A stretch of 64,000 nucleotides of DNA from Phycomyces blakesleeanus NRRL 1555(-). Taxonomy: Eukaryota > Mucoromycota > Mucoromycetes > Mucorales > Phycomycetaceae. Position numbers and translations under genes: made by a program. The number at the start of each line of letters is the position of its first letter. Position 1 is the stretch's first letter. Shown one piece after another: positions 35,399-46,206 of the stretch. The notes beneath the pieces are model-generated. The model was not told the DNA's origin and made no database searches. It saw only the letters and a list, made by a program, of their open reading frames with translations. Location: NCBI RefSeq assembly GCF_001638985.1, contig NW_017265137.1, positions 2,233,554-2,297,553 on the forward strand. The letters run 5' to 3'.

Positions 35399-37121
35399 AT
35401 GTCTAAAATCAACTGGAAAGCCGCACGAACTCGGCGTTTGATAATATCTTATTTGAAAGACTGGCTACTAGTCATCGTAATGACAGCCGCATTCTTTGCA
35501 ATCGACAAGGTCCCACCTTACCATCGAAAATTCTCTATTCAGGACAAGACTATCATGTTCCCGTATGCAGTAGAAGAAACAATTCCAGTTTGGCTCTTAT
35601 TGGTAAATAAATCACAGGATTCCCTTTCTTCTTCTTCTATTGGTTTCAGCAACCTCTTCTACTAAAAAGAAAAGAAGACGAAGAAAACTTTCTCTCTTCA
35701 TTACTTCTCACCATCATAAGCCTCAATAGATTATTTGTTTCGTGGTACCAATTGTGGCAATGGCATTAGTCTCAATTGGAATCAGACATAGTTTACATGA
35801 CTTTCACAGTGGTCTTCTTGGTAAGGATACATATATAAAAATAAACAAACAAACAAAATAAACAAAAAAAATGACTCCGAATATATTCTTATACTAAGCT
35901 TGTCTGCATTGACAGGTCTTTGTCTTGGATTGTCCATAACAATTATGATTACCGATATTATAAAGGTATCTATCTTCTTTTAATTGTTCTCTTCACATAA
36001 CTAATTGATTTGTTTTTAAATATATATTCTTATCTTACCTTGTACATAATTGCTATCTCTTTGTCTTTGACTTTTATGATTGGTTTAGATCACAGCTGGA
36101 AGAGCGCGTCCTGATATGCTGGATCGTTGCCAGGCACCCCCAGGTATCATTGATCCAGTCTATGGCTTGACAGACTACACTGTTTGTACAACACCAGCAG
36201 ATAGTGCTATTATGATCGATGGTTTCAAGAGTTTCCCAAGTGGTCATTCCTCGTGTAAGTAAACTAAATGGTATTCCATTTATCTATGTTTTTGGAAAAC
36301 TGAATCTAATATAAATATGTATATGTCTTGGGGCTATTTTTTTTTTAAAAAAAAAAAACCTTAGTTTCATTTGCTGGGCTTGGATTCCTCTCCTTTTATT
36401 TGGGTGGAAAGATGCGCATGTTTGATGAGCGTGGTGTAAGTGGTGATTAATGTACCCAATAAGAAAAGAAAAAAAAAGAAAAACAGGAACGACAATAGGC
36501 TCAGATGAACTCAATATCTTATTTATGTATATAAATCCATAATCTATTTAGCATACCTGGAAAGGATTCGTATTTGCCGCACCCTTGGCTGGTGCAATTC
36601 TTGTAGCCATCTCTCGTACACGTGATTATCGCCACCATTGGCAAGATGTTTTGGTTGGAGGATTGCTAGGTAAATACATAAATTGCTATCAAAAGTGGGA
36701 CTACAAATAGAGAAAGTCCTGCTTTTCTTTATTTATTTCAAACAGGATCGACCATAAGCTTTCTTAATTTCTTGGCAGTCTGGCTGGTTAATTTATTAAC
36801 GTCTTTAATTTTTTTCTTCTTCATCTTTTTCTATATTTAGGTCTTTGCTCAGCCTATTTTGCATATCGCCAATATCATCCTGCCCTTGGACACCTCCGAT
36901 GTTGCACACCTTTTGCACCACGATTCCCAGCCACAGACGATAATGGGCCTTACAACGTAATAGACGACAGTGAAGCGACACTGTATAATAGAAATATTGA
37001 TCCAGTCACTGGGAGGTCAGTCCCTTTAAAGGGAATTGATCCCAATTCAGGTCTACCCCAAACACATCACAGATCCGAAGATCCGTTTGTAGATAGTGCT
37101 AGCTCATCAACGCAGCAATAA
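35399..37121 (+). CDS. PAP2-type lipid phosphate phosphatase (DPP1/LPP-like)
   Basis: An integral membrane phosphatase expected to dephosphorylate diacylglycerol pyrophosphate, phosphatidate and related lipids at the vacuole or ER. Seven exons (35399-35602, 35730-35820, 35916-35965, 36089-36254, 36365-36435, 36552-36669, 36841-37121) give 326 residues. The three catalytic motifs are complete: K115-x6-R122-P123 (KITAGRARP), P165-S-G-H168 (FPSGHSS) and S215-R-x5-H222-x3-D226 (SRTRDYRHHWQD). About six hydrophobic segments surround them, and the tail after residue 250 is hydrophilic and Ser/Pro/Asp-rich. Typical fungal DPP1 architecture; the substrate is inferred from the family. Confidence 0.95.
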
Positions 37122-37394
37122 AAAAAAACAAAATGAAATGAAATAAAACAAACAAACAAACAAATAAGGATATCTATTCTTTTGCTGTTGTTGAAAAGAA
37201 ATATATTATAGTCATCTTGACCCCATTAAGCTCGTTGATCATCTTCATATGGCTATCTAGAGCTTATAACAAAATACTTTTTTATTATTATTTAAAGTAG
37301 GATAGGTAACTGAGTTAATTAATTGGCCCAAGCTGATCAATTGTGCCTTTGCTACTAATACAAATAAATAAGATTCTGATGAGATTTTATTTAA

Positions 37395-37498
37395 AGCCAC
37401 AAACCAATCAATCACCCATAAAGAGTGGATTTGTGGCTAAATAATCCGAGTTAATTAGTAAATCTCTGAGCACATGACACCACGAGTGTGTTGTCATG
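37395..37498. other. Two adjacent stem-loop sequences
   Basis: Stem 1: AGCCACAAA (37395-37403) pairs with TTTGTGGCT (37430-37438). Stem 2: CATGACACCA (37473-37482) pairs at 9 of 10 positions with TGTTGTCATG (37489-37498), with a six-base loop. This interval is less AT-rich than its surroundings. Function unknown; a small RNA or a repeat end is possible. Confidence 0.35.
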
Positions 37499-38411
37499 GT
37501 TATTATTATTATTATTCAAAAAAAAAGAAAAGAAAGAGAGCGTTAAGCCAGAGAAAATTGATACCGTGCGCAAGTAGGTAACATAGATATCTGTTTCTCA
37601 AACCCCCGTCTCTTTTCTCCTTAAATATGCTGTGAAAACTATACTTGATTATGATTCGATACTTGTGCTATATACAAAGCTTTATCTTTTCAGCCCTATA
37701 GATATATATATATATATATATATATTGTGTTGCTATTATGCTGGTATAATCATAAATAAGATTTGAAATACCATTGAAGAATAAAAAAACGAGGTTAAAA
37801 AATAGTCACAGACAGACAAAGAGACATATACTTTTGTGTATCAAAAAGAGGTACTTTTTTTTTTAAGAAAAAAATCACAAGGGGAAAGGAGTAGGAGTAT
37901 GAGAACGAGACACTGATACCAGCACGTGGATAAGTATGATAGGTGTACAGTAGGGTTTATGTACATTGTAACGAAATACTAGCCAAATATAAGTCAAGAA
38001 TAAAAGCAAAAACAAAAAGGAGGAAAGGGCTTGAGGAAATTAGTTGGTACACGATATTGTGTTTTGCGAGTAAGTATACTAGATTATATGTATAACTGGT
38101 ATGTATTCTTGGATTGAAGTTACACACAAAAATACAAAGGTCTGTATATAAACCATTGCAACCTGCCTATCACAACTTTGCCATATATACAAACATAATA
38201 AGATACTATACTTCTTTCCCGATATAAGACTAATCGAGGATGCAATATTCCGTTTACCCTTGAGGCTTTGAAATTGACAGATAGGATCCTATAACTTTTT
38301 TTCTTAGAACTAAAAGAAAGCGTACGACGTTGCTTCTATTAGGAGCCCGATCAATCGTCTCCTCTTTCTCTTTCTCTATATTGAGAGAGTGAGAGAAAGA
38401 GCGCGATTTGA

Positions 38412-38564
38412 AGAGTACAAGCGCAAATTCATGGCTTTGATGAAAAGGTTTTGATTTGTAAGCTTTGTGAGTTGACAAATCCCACTCGCAAGATACCATA
38501 TTCTTATGCCAAAAATGTATTGCTTTGTATAGAGAAAACACAATTGGAAGGGAATGAGACGTAA
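38412..38564 (+). CDS. Exon-like island with a CxxC motif
   Basis: A 50-codon open frame without its own start reads RVQAQIHGFDEKVLICKLCE then TNPTRKIPYSYAKNV and ends at a stop. The CKLC pair suggests half of a zinc-binding site. A different frame just upstream (ERVRERARFEEYKRKF) also looks coding, so this may be a frameshifted remnant. The antisense strand also has a 95-codon frame, so the strand is uncertain. Confidence 0.2.
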   Translation, partial: RVQAQIHGFDEKVLICKLCELTNPTRKIPYSYAKNVLLCIEKTQLEGNET

Positions 38565-40713
38565 AATGACTTTTGTATGCGCGGTTGTTATTTCCAAGTA
38601 GCTTTAACTGATAATCGTAGTAACAAACTATGATATGATATGATATGATATATAGTTAAAAGCATGGTATCATTTAGAGAACTTTGGCAGAAAAAAATAA
38701 AACAAGGCTTAAAATTAAGATTGTAATGTCATAGCTTGCTCCTTTTTTCCTTTTTTTTACTTGGCACACGTAGTACCCAACGTTACGAAAACAACAAAAC
38801 TAACTGGATACATTGGTGTTAAATGCTTAATATCAGCTATACCAAGAATATTGGTTTTTTATTTTGGCATATGAATATCACCTGGACTGAGGTGAAATAC
38901 ATTTGTAAAGAAAATTAAGAAAAGAGTTTAATTTCTTTACGAATAGATATCTTGCTATCTAGTCCTACAAAGTTTAGACTTTGGGCTCAAGGTAAGTAGA
39001 TTATCAAATTTGCAGCAACAACAAACAAAAATGTCTGATCATGACATTGACTCTTCTTTTTAAAACTATTTATATTTCAACTTGGAGGACATTTAATTTT
39101 CCAAATATTAACGTTATCCTATAAGTTTTTCATGACATATAGATATCGATATATCTGTCAATCACATATATATATATACTTTTAAAGGTGTAAAAGGCTC
39201 GTAAAGATCCTAAATTGACCTGCAATTCGAACAAACTTTTAATTCTAAAAACAAAATGGCCATATAATTGTTGTAAATCGCCGTCTGGGCTGCTCTGGTG
39301 TAGATGTCTCGAATCCTTAGATTCAATGTTTCTTTCTCCAAAAGATACCTTTTTTTTAATTCAATTAAAATCAATAATTATAAAATACAGTAAAAATGTT
39401 CGAAAATTCTATTAGTTTTATGCAGATTGTTAATGGTTTTAGTAATTGGTATTTATTTACTCTTTATTATTCTTTATATACAAAACATTAGTGAAAATAG
39501 TTTATTTTAAGGCAAGAGAATCACCTTGATATACATGATATTCTTATTACCACTTTAATACCTGAGATCCTTACAAGTAAGTAAATATTGGTCTTTGAAA
39601 ACACACACGCACACATAGGTGTGTGTTTTGATTATTAACAGTACTTGTAATTCTTCTTATTTTCTATTTTCTATTTAATATTAAATAAGAAAGTAAATTC
39701 CTAGATATTCCCTTATTAAACTCATTCCAACTTTATTTATTTTATATTACTTAATTTAATTTAATTAAGATATTTATGTTATTTTTAGCATTTAATAAAG
39801 GTTTAGATGCCTTGGATATATCTATAGTAATTTTTAACATATCTTCAAAAGCTTTTGCATGCTCTATTTGAACTAATAAGGTATTCTAATTTGTGTACTG
39901 AAAGAGCTGCTGTTCAGACTTGTCGAGTTACATGCATTTTGAGAATTAAATACATAAAATATAGAAGTACGTGTCCCTAGAGTCTGTAATTTTGTTTATA
40001 ATCAATTAACCTTTTCGTATTTTATTTATTAATTGGGGTAAATAGGCAGCACAGCAAATATTATCTGAGTAACTTAAATACAAAGATATACACACGCACA
40101 TATATATATATATATATATATGCTCTACTATAAGCTTAGTGCAAGCTCAAGTTGATTTGATAAATATAGAGGAGGAGAAGTAGAAGAAGTATAAGAAGAA
40201 AAGGAAAATATTAACTGTTTTTCTTCGACACGGATATCCAAAGAACTACTTACTGGCTATCAATTGAATTGTTGCACAGCAAGATATCCCAAAATATAGG
40301 ATTCTTCCGTGTAATTATGTACACGTATACATTTACGCTTTTTTTCCTTTTTTTCCTTACCGCTAATAGCCATTCCTTTCTTCCAGATCAGTAGTGTCGC
40401 ACAATATACCCTGGTTATTGGCTGAAAAGCTAATCACAAGCGTATATGCTGATTTTGCACCTTTAGCTTAAACTTTCAAGGGAAATTGTACTTGGGTAGA
40501 AAAGGGCAATATTAAGACACTAGCCACGTTTGACTACCTTGTGCCAGTATATAGGACAAAGTCTTGTCTTCATGGCAATAACTACGTCACAGTCAGGTCA
40601 TCTAAAGTGAAATCGCACGTGGTGCACATAGCCGACCCTAGTTCGTCTCAACGGGCTCATCTATTTTTTTTTATTTTTTTTTTATTTATTTTTTACAATC
40701 TTTAAATCTCACC

Positions 40714-41970
40714 ATGAGTACGCCATCCGTCTCTTTCGATATTGCTAAACATCCTGCTAAAGATACCATCAAGTTATTGACATCTCTTCTGGAGAAGGTC
40801 ACAATGGCCAATGACAGGGCTCACTCAGCAACCCCAAATACAACTGATCCTACCGATCATTCTACCCGACAAGGTCGAGCACGTAGCATATCCCACCCAT
40901 CACCTTATACTTGCTTTCATGCACGCTCTATACCAAGCATCACAATCCATGCTTATCTTATTCGCATTTTAAAATATTGTCCTTGTGCAAACGAATGTTT
41001 CCTGGCTCTTTTGGTTTACTTTGATCGCATGTCAAAGCCAAATCATTTAACCAACTCGCCTTCACTTCGGCTCGACTCATACAACGTTCATCGCCTTGTT
41101 ATTACTGGAATTATGATTTCTAGCAAGCTGTTCTCGGATGTTTTCTTTACCAATTCACGCTATGCAAAGGTAAATTCGAACTGCAGACCCACAGGAGATC
41201 ATACGTGCGTACGTACGTACGTACGTACATATGTGGCTGACTGATTTTTCATTTAAATAAATAAATATATATGTATTTATGTATGTATGTAGGTTGGAGG
41301 ATTACCTGTGTCTGAACTTAATACTCTTGAACTTGAGTTTCTTCAGTTAAACAACTATGGGATGTTTGTAACAATCGAAGAGTTGCAATATTATGGTGAC
41401 CAACTACTGTTGCACTGGGTAAGGGAAATGGAAACGGGTGGGAGTGATCAGCTCAGCAGTACAGCTGACGATCAGGTTAATCCACAAGACAACCAACCCA
41501 AGAGACCAACCGTCGAATCAGAGTCCACAAATCATATAAATACTGCTGCACGGCAATTGTCAATCGATAAAGGAGCGCCTGTTGAACACACTTGTCCTGA
41601 GAATAGTGATGCAGAGTCAAAAGAACATAGCAAAGTTCACCAAAAGGCACCTATAAGTGATAATACTACTTGTGGTCAACGGGATCAGCCTCAACGAACG
41701 GCTCATAAATCAAATACTTTGCAAAGTACCACAAAGGATATTCACCGCAAATCCAATGAAATTGACAGACATCGCGTCTTTAAAAGGCCTAGTTTTTCGA
41801 CATCCCCAAACTCTACTAGACCACATTCGACAAATTTGTCTGATTCAAAGCCAAGAGCCACGCACATCTTGCCAACCCCACCTGGCTCCTCATCACCACT
41901 TATCAACCGCCCTCATGCATCACCCTCGCCATCCTCTTCACAAGAATCGCATACTGCTCACAACCGTTGA
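40714..41970 (+). CDS. Pho80/Pcl-type cyclin
   Basis: Cyclins of this group partner Pho85-type kinases in phosphate signalling, glycogen control or morphogenesis. Two exons (40714-41169, 41293-41970) give 377 residues. The cyclin box spans roughly residues 70-195: ITIHAYLIRILKYC, CFLALLVYFDRMSK, SYNVHRLVITGIMISSKLFS, then YAKVGGLPVSELNTLELEFL and the IEELQYYGDQLL helix. These are the canonical Pho80-family signatures. The C-terminal 170 residues are a Ser/Thr/Pro/His-rich disordered tail with many possible phosphorylation sites. The intron ends in a (GTAT)n stretch. The specific Pho80 or Pcl member cannot be decided. Confidence 0.9.
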
Positions 41971-42673
41971 ACAAGTTTTTCTTTTTTCTTTTTCGGCTCA
42001 AATTTCCACAATTTCTAGCAAATTTATGCTTTTCTTTGCTTTGTTTTGTCTTATTTTATTTTATTTTACTGTATTTGATAGCAGGACTATCAGTCGTGTG
42101 TACTATGGAATCAAATATTTCGTATTTGACTAGTACTGAAATTTATAGATGAACAACAGCACCAACATGTCAATTTAAACTTTAAACAATGTGGCTGTAG
42201 AGTGATAGAACTTTCATTTTATTTTACTATTGCTATTATTACCATTACCATTACCATTACCATTACCATTACTCTTACTACTATTCTTATTCTTATTACT
42301 ATCATTTACGCATTACTATATCTATTATTACTATTGCTTTATATGATGCGATAAACACATCTCTTAATATATATTTTCTTCTTGTTCTTTCCTTTTGATA
42401 GCTCTTCTTTTAATAAATATCTTGACTTTTTACTCCAAAGACCATAATCCCAGTAAATTGGTCCTTTTCAAGTTTAAAATATAAACTTTGAAAAAGGCTA
42501 AATTTCTTGGAATCCTTCTTTACTATGAGCTTTATTGTCAATTATTTAACTTCACAGTTCAGAAACAAAATTTCTTTGACGATAAATGCTGGAAGCGAAG
42601 GGATAACAAGATTATTTTTGACCATTACATACACATATGTATGTTGAAAATGTAGTTTAAGCTATTTATCAAT
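41971..42673. other. Convergent intergenic region
   Basis: The 3' ends of the cyclin and dioxygenase genes face each other here. It contains a CATTAC hexanucleotide tract (42242-42273) and AT-rich DNA. No gene seen. Confidence 0.55.
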
Positions 42674-43795
42674 TTAGCGTAACCAAGCTGTCAATGCAAA
42701 GCGATCCTTGGTTGCATTCATAACTGCATGATCCACAACACCGCTCATAAACAACACAACTCGGCCTAATAACGGCTGCACAATTCGGTCTGCCGACTCT
42801 CTTAATCCATGTTTCTCTAATTGTCCAAACAGCTTCAATTCTCCACCATCCCCATGAGACCATCCAGGATTCAGGTAGACAATAGCTGTAACACGGCGTT
42901 GGTGTGTGTCGTTGGGATCATCAACAGGGAATGCATCCCGATGTCTTTCATAGTGTGCTTCTTTGGGATGGTAATGTGCAAGTTGGTACTCTGTTTTACC
43001 ATTCAAGCGAATCATCTCTGCAATGTCATGATGTAAAGGACCTTCAAAAAACTCTAGAATCCTTGAGATGTCGGTTTCATCTCTTTTTGCAGGGTTTAGC
43101 CTAGTGAGAGAAGTGAGTTAAAATTAAACTCTTGGATAATTAAAATCAAATAACAATAAAAGTAAAAAATATCCTATTTTCTAGATTACCAGACAATGGT
43201 ATCATCACGAGCGTTTTCGTCTCTGTAAGGGTCAAAGGACTCGTCGTTGTCTGGATTGCATGGGTGGCAGAAAGCACCTTTAGCCAGCATATCTTCGGCT
43301 TCCTTACGTGCCCCTATTTGTAAATGGAATAAAGAAAGAAATAAAGCCTATTTAAAGGATATTCTCCTTTACACACACATATACATATATAAATAAAAAA
43401 ATATTACATTACATACCCTTGAGAGTTTCTAGGTCGATAAGTCCATCGGCAATTGTCCAACCTTGGCTATACAGCTCTTCCAAGTTCTTTGGTTGAAGAC
43501 ACTTAAGATCCCAAGAAGAACTATGTTTTTGTGACTCAACAGTGTTAAGCTCATGGTAGAATAGACGCTGGGCAATTGTAAGAGGGTGTTCTTGCTGGTC
43601 AAGGTATTCCAGCAAATCATTTTCATCGATTTCTTCTACTTCTTCAACTTCTTCTTCTTCGTCTGCATTGGGGTCATATTCGTAATCGGAAGGTAAATCA
43701 CTTTTATCATCCGGGAATTCCGGGAGATCTGCGTGGTTTGCTGCTGCAGCGCGTAGAATGCGCGACTCAAGACTGTCGTTGGTATTGGTGTCCAT
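42674..43795 (-). CDS. 2-oxoglutarate/Fe(II) dioxygenase, prolyl-hydroxylase (EGLN-like) type
   Basis: Predicted to hydroxylate a protein substrate using O2, Fe(II) and 2-oxoglutarate. Three exons (43795-43417, 43313-43190, 43100-42674) give 309 residues. The iron triad is H221-x-D223 (HYERHRDAF) and H292 (VVDHAVMN); the 2-oxoglutarate-binding Arg is R301 in RFALTAW. The intervening RRVTAIVYLNPGW, GGELKLF and GRVVLFMS blocks match the EGLN/P4H double-stranded beta-helix core. The N-terminal 60 residues are very acidic (DEEEEVEEVEEIDEND). No signal peptide is seen, so it is probably cytoplasmic or nuclear. The substrate is unknown; fungal relatives include oxygen-sensing and ribosomal-protein hydroxylases. 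Confidence 0.9.
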
Positions 43796-44060
43796 TAGAA
43801 TTAAAAATGAAAGAAAATAATACCCGCTTTTTTTTGGGTTCTGTTGTAATGCAAGCGTGACTTCAAGACTATATCAATCTTACGGTCACACATAAGCTCT
43901 CGCTAACATTATTTACGCTAATATTAGGGGGACGACATTTTCTGATGGGAAGCGTTTTTTTTATTTCATCGAACCACAGATTGTGGCTTGCTGTTCGGTA
44001 TCAAATACTTATATCTGGCCCCTAAGGATTCATACTTATAATAATACACACACTTTAATA

Positions 44061-44430
44061 GGGGGTTTCAACAGTCCTTTAAGCTTTTAAACTTAAGCTT
44101 TGAGTTTAAATTTAAAAATATAATTGGCTGAAATTAATTTATAACCATTAAAAAAATAGATTAAAACTTGAAAGAAAACCTTCAATAGTTTTAAACTTTT
44201 AGTAGATCCTTGCTTAGATTTATTTTTGGAAATTTAATAAAACCTTGGTGCACATATCTTTGTATCTTTCAATGCTATTTTAAACTTATATCATATTATC
44301 TCAATGCCTAATAGAACTGAAAGAAGCATTTAGGGTACTCAAAAACACTTAGTAACTCTCACGTATTATTGGTTACTGCCTTAAAACTCAAAGCTTAAAT
44401 TTAAAAGCTTAAAGGACTGTTGAAACCCCC
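44061..44430. mobile_element. 370-bp non-autonomous DNA transposon (MITE) with 47-bp inverted repeats
   Basis: Terminal inverted repeats 44061-44107 and 44384-44430 match at 46 of 47 positions and start GGGGGTTTCAACAGTCC. The element is flanked by the direct repeat TAATA (44056-44060 and 44431-44435), readable as a 5-bp duplication or a TA duplication in TA-rich DNA. The internal DNA is AT-rich and non-coding, so it would need a transposase from elsewhere. High arm identity suggests recent activity. The superfamily is not settled. Confidence 0.88.
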
Positions 44431-44972
44431 TAATAGATGTCAGGTGAAGCCTAAATATTTTCAGGGGAGTTAAATTAAAAATAATAATATTTGAATACCC
44501 CTCAATTATAATAATAAAAAGTAAATATTTTATTAGGCCCATCTCTTTTTTATTTTTCTTTCTTTCATATATTTGATTTCCATTATTTCTCTTCACTTAT
44601 ACACCCTTGATTCCTGTAATTTCTGCCCCCATACAAATACATACTTCAGATGGAACGAAAGGCTTCCAAAGTGTTTAAAGTTTAACTAAACAGGATGTTC
44701 TTTCTTTGCGTGGTATAGTAATTTCTTAATGCAGTTCCGCTGGGAACGCCAGTATATCTCGTGTGTATTTAAAGTACTATTTAGTTATACACTAAGATGG
44801 GACAACCATTGATGTATCAAACAACTATATATGTTAGGTATTAATTAATAACCTTTTTATTGAATAATGATAACCTATTTGAGTATCCCCCTGCCCCCAG
44901 CCTTGGAATTCTCTACTTCATAGCGTAAATATATTACAGATGAGATGATAGTATTTTAATTTAAAATAAGCT
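44431..44972. other. Intergenic with a retrotransposon-like fragment
   Basis: At about 44690-44775 the minus strand reads IYWRSQRNCIKKLLYHAKKE, which resembles a non-LTR retrotransposon ORF. A diverged copy in the same orientation lies at about 46655-46720. The remainder is AT-rich. No gene. Confidence 0.4.
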
Positions 44973-46206
44973 TCAATCAAGACGTCTTCTTTTTTTGCTA
45001 GAGTAATCACTACGTTCCTTGCTCAAGATATCGGCCTCAAGTATATCGGTTAGTTTTCGTTTGAGCGCAGCCTTTGATGAGGTTGTTTCCCACTCTTCAG
45101 TGCTTGTGATTATTTCTTGAACTTTGTCACCTTCCTCTTGAACAGAGATACCGACAGATGGATTTTGCGGTACTAAATCAAAAATTGATATTGTGTTAAG
45201 TGGAGTAACCATGCTCAACGAACTTCGTACTGACAATGGTTCTTGTTCCAGTGTTGATCTCGGTGTCGCTTTTCGTTCCGGCCTCGAATCTCGGCGTAGG
45301 TAGTAGAGGACCCATCTGCTAGGAATTTTAAATACTCTCTCGGAAGGGCTTTTTAAATTGTTGTTTATCTCAATTGTTAGTCGAATTACGTAAGGTCCTT
45401 TTTTCTCATATATTCTGTGGACTACAGGCGGGTTTTTATTCTCGTAAGAGTTTTGAGAGTTGTGCTTGAACGATGTACGCTTTAAAAAAAGGATGTTTTG
45501 CACAAGTAATAGAGTGTTTGATATCTTGTCATCATCGGGCATAGGTCGGTTATGGCTATATTCTAAGAAACTGGCTCGAATGTATATATAGTAGTAGTAA
45601 GATTGATCGTATGTATTCAGCTTGGCCTCTCTGTAGCAAGTATTGGTCATCCTACAGCATATTGGTCTCGGAGATCTATCAATTATAAAAAAATCTGTTA
45701 AGGTAAAAGAAAACCGAGACTTTATCATCGAGACGCAAAAGTAGTACGTACTTATCATAACTCCATAGTGTAAACAAATATTCGCATTCTTCTTCAGTAG
45801 GGGATGGTAGACGAAGAAGAGTTTCCAAATTTATAAAGCCTTTTGTATACATGAAAACAATATATGTAATAGAAATTAAAGCAAATAGTATATTGATAAC
45901 CCAGAGTAATAAGACATGGTGTGTATATATACTTATTCGGGCTCGCCAATGCTTAATTTTAATTTGGTAATCTTGGTTCATTAATACTAGAAATATAATC
46001 AAATTCATAGATTAATATCACAAGAATAGTTTGTTGGCTCGGCACAAATAACACACAAAGAGATTAAACAGTATGTGGTTAATACAAAGAACAAAGAATA
46101 TAGTTTTGCTACTATTAATATTATCAATGACAATACTATTTAAGAGAAAGGGGGCGAGCTGGAGATTTTCATTTTCATACTCCAACTGTTTAGAAAACCA
46201 TTGCAT
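44973..46206 (-). CDS. Hypothetical membrane protein, 335 residues
   Basis: Three exons join in consistent phase: 46206-46137, 45986-45752, 45675-44973. The N-terminus reads MQWFSKQLEYENENLQLAPF; one strong hydrophobic segment follows (VLLLWVINILFALISITYIV), and possibly a second short one. Next comes EEECEYLFTLWSYDKSPRP with a nearby CC pair, then a block with YSHNRPMPDDDKISNTLLLV. The last 120 residues are hydrophilic and end in a basic nuclear-localisation-like cluster (KKRRRLD). The combination of a membrane anchor and a basic tail could suit a nuclear-envelope protein, but that is speculation. No family is recognised. The ATG was chosen because the phase fits and no in-frame upstream ATG is closer. 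It sits in transposon-rich DNA. Confidence 0.6.

Larger units (their letters stand above)
37122..40713. other. Gene-poor region with hairpins and an exon-like island
   Basis: AT-rich DNA. It contains two neighbouring stem-loops at 37395-37498 and a coding-like island near 38412-38564, listed separately. A CA/TG imperfect palindrome lies at 39598-39633. The interval 40560-40713 is GC-richer and holds the promoter and 5'UTR of the cyclin gene. Confidence 0.45.
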
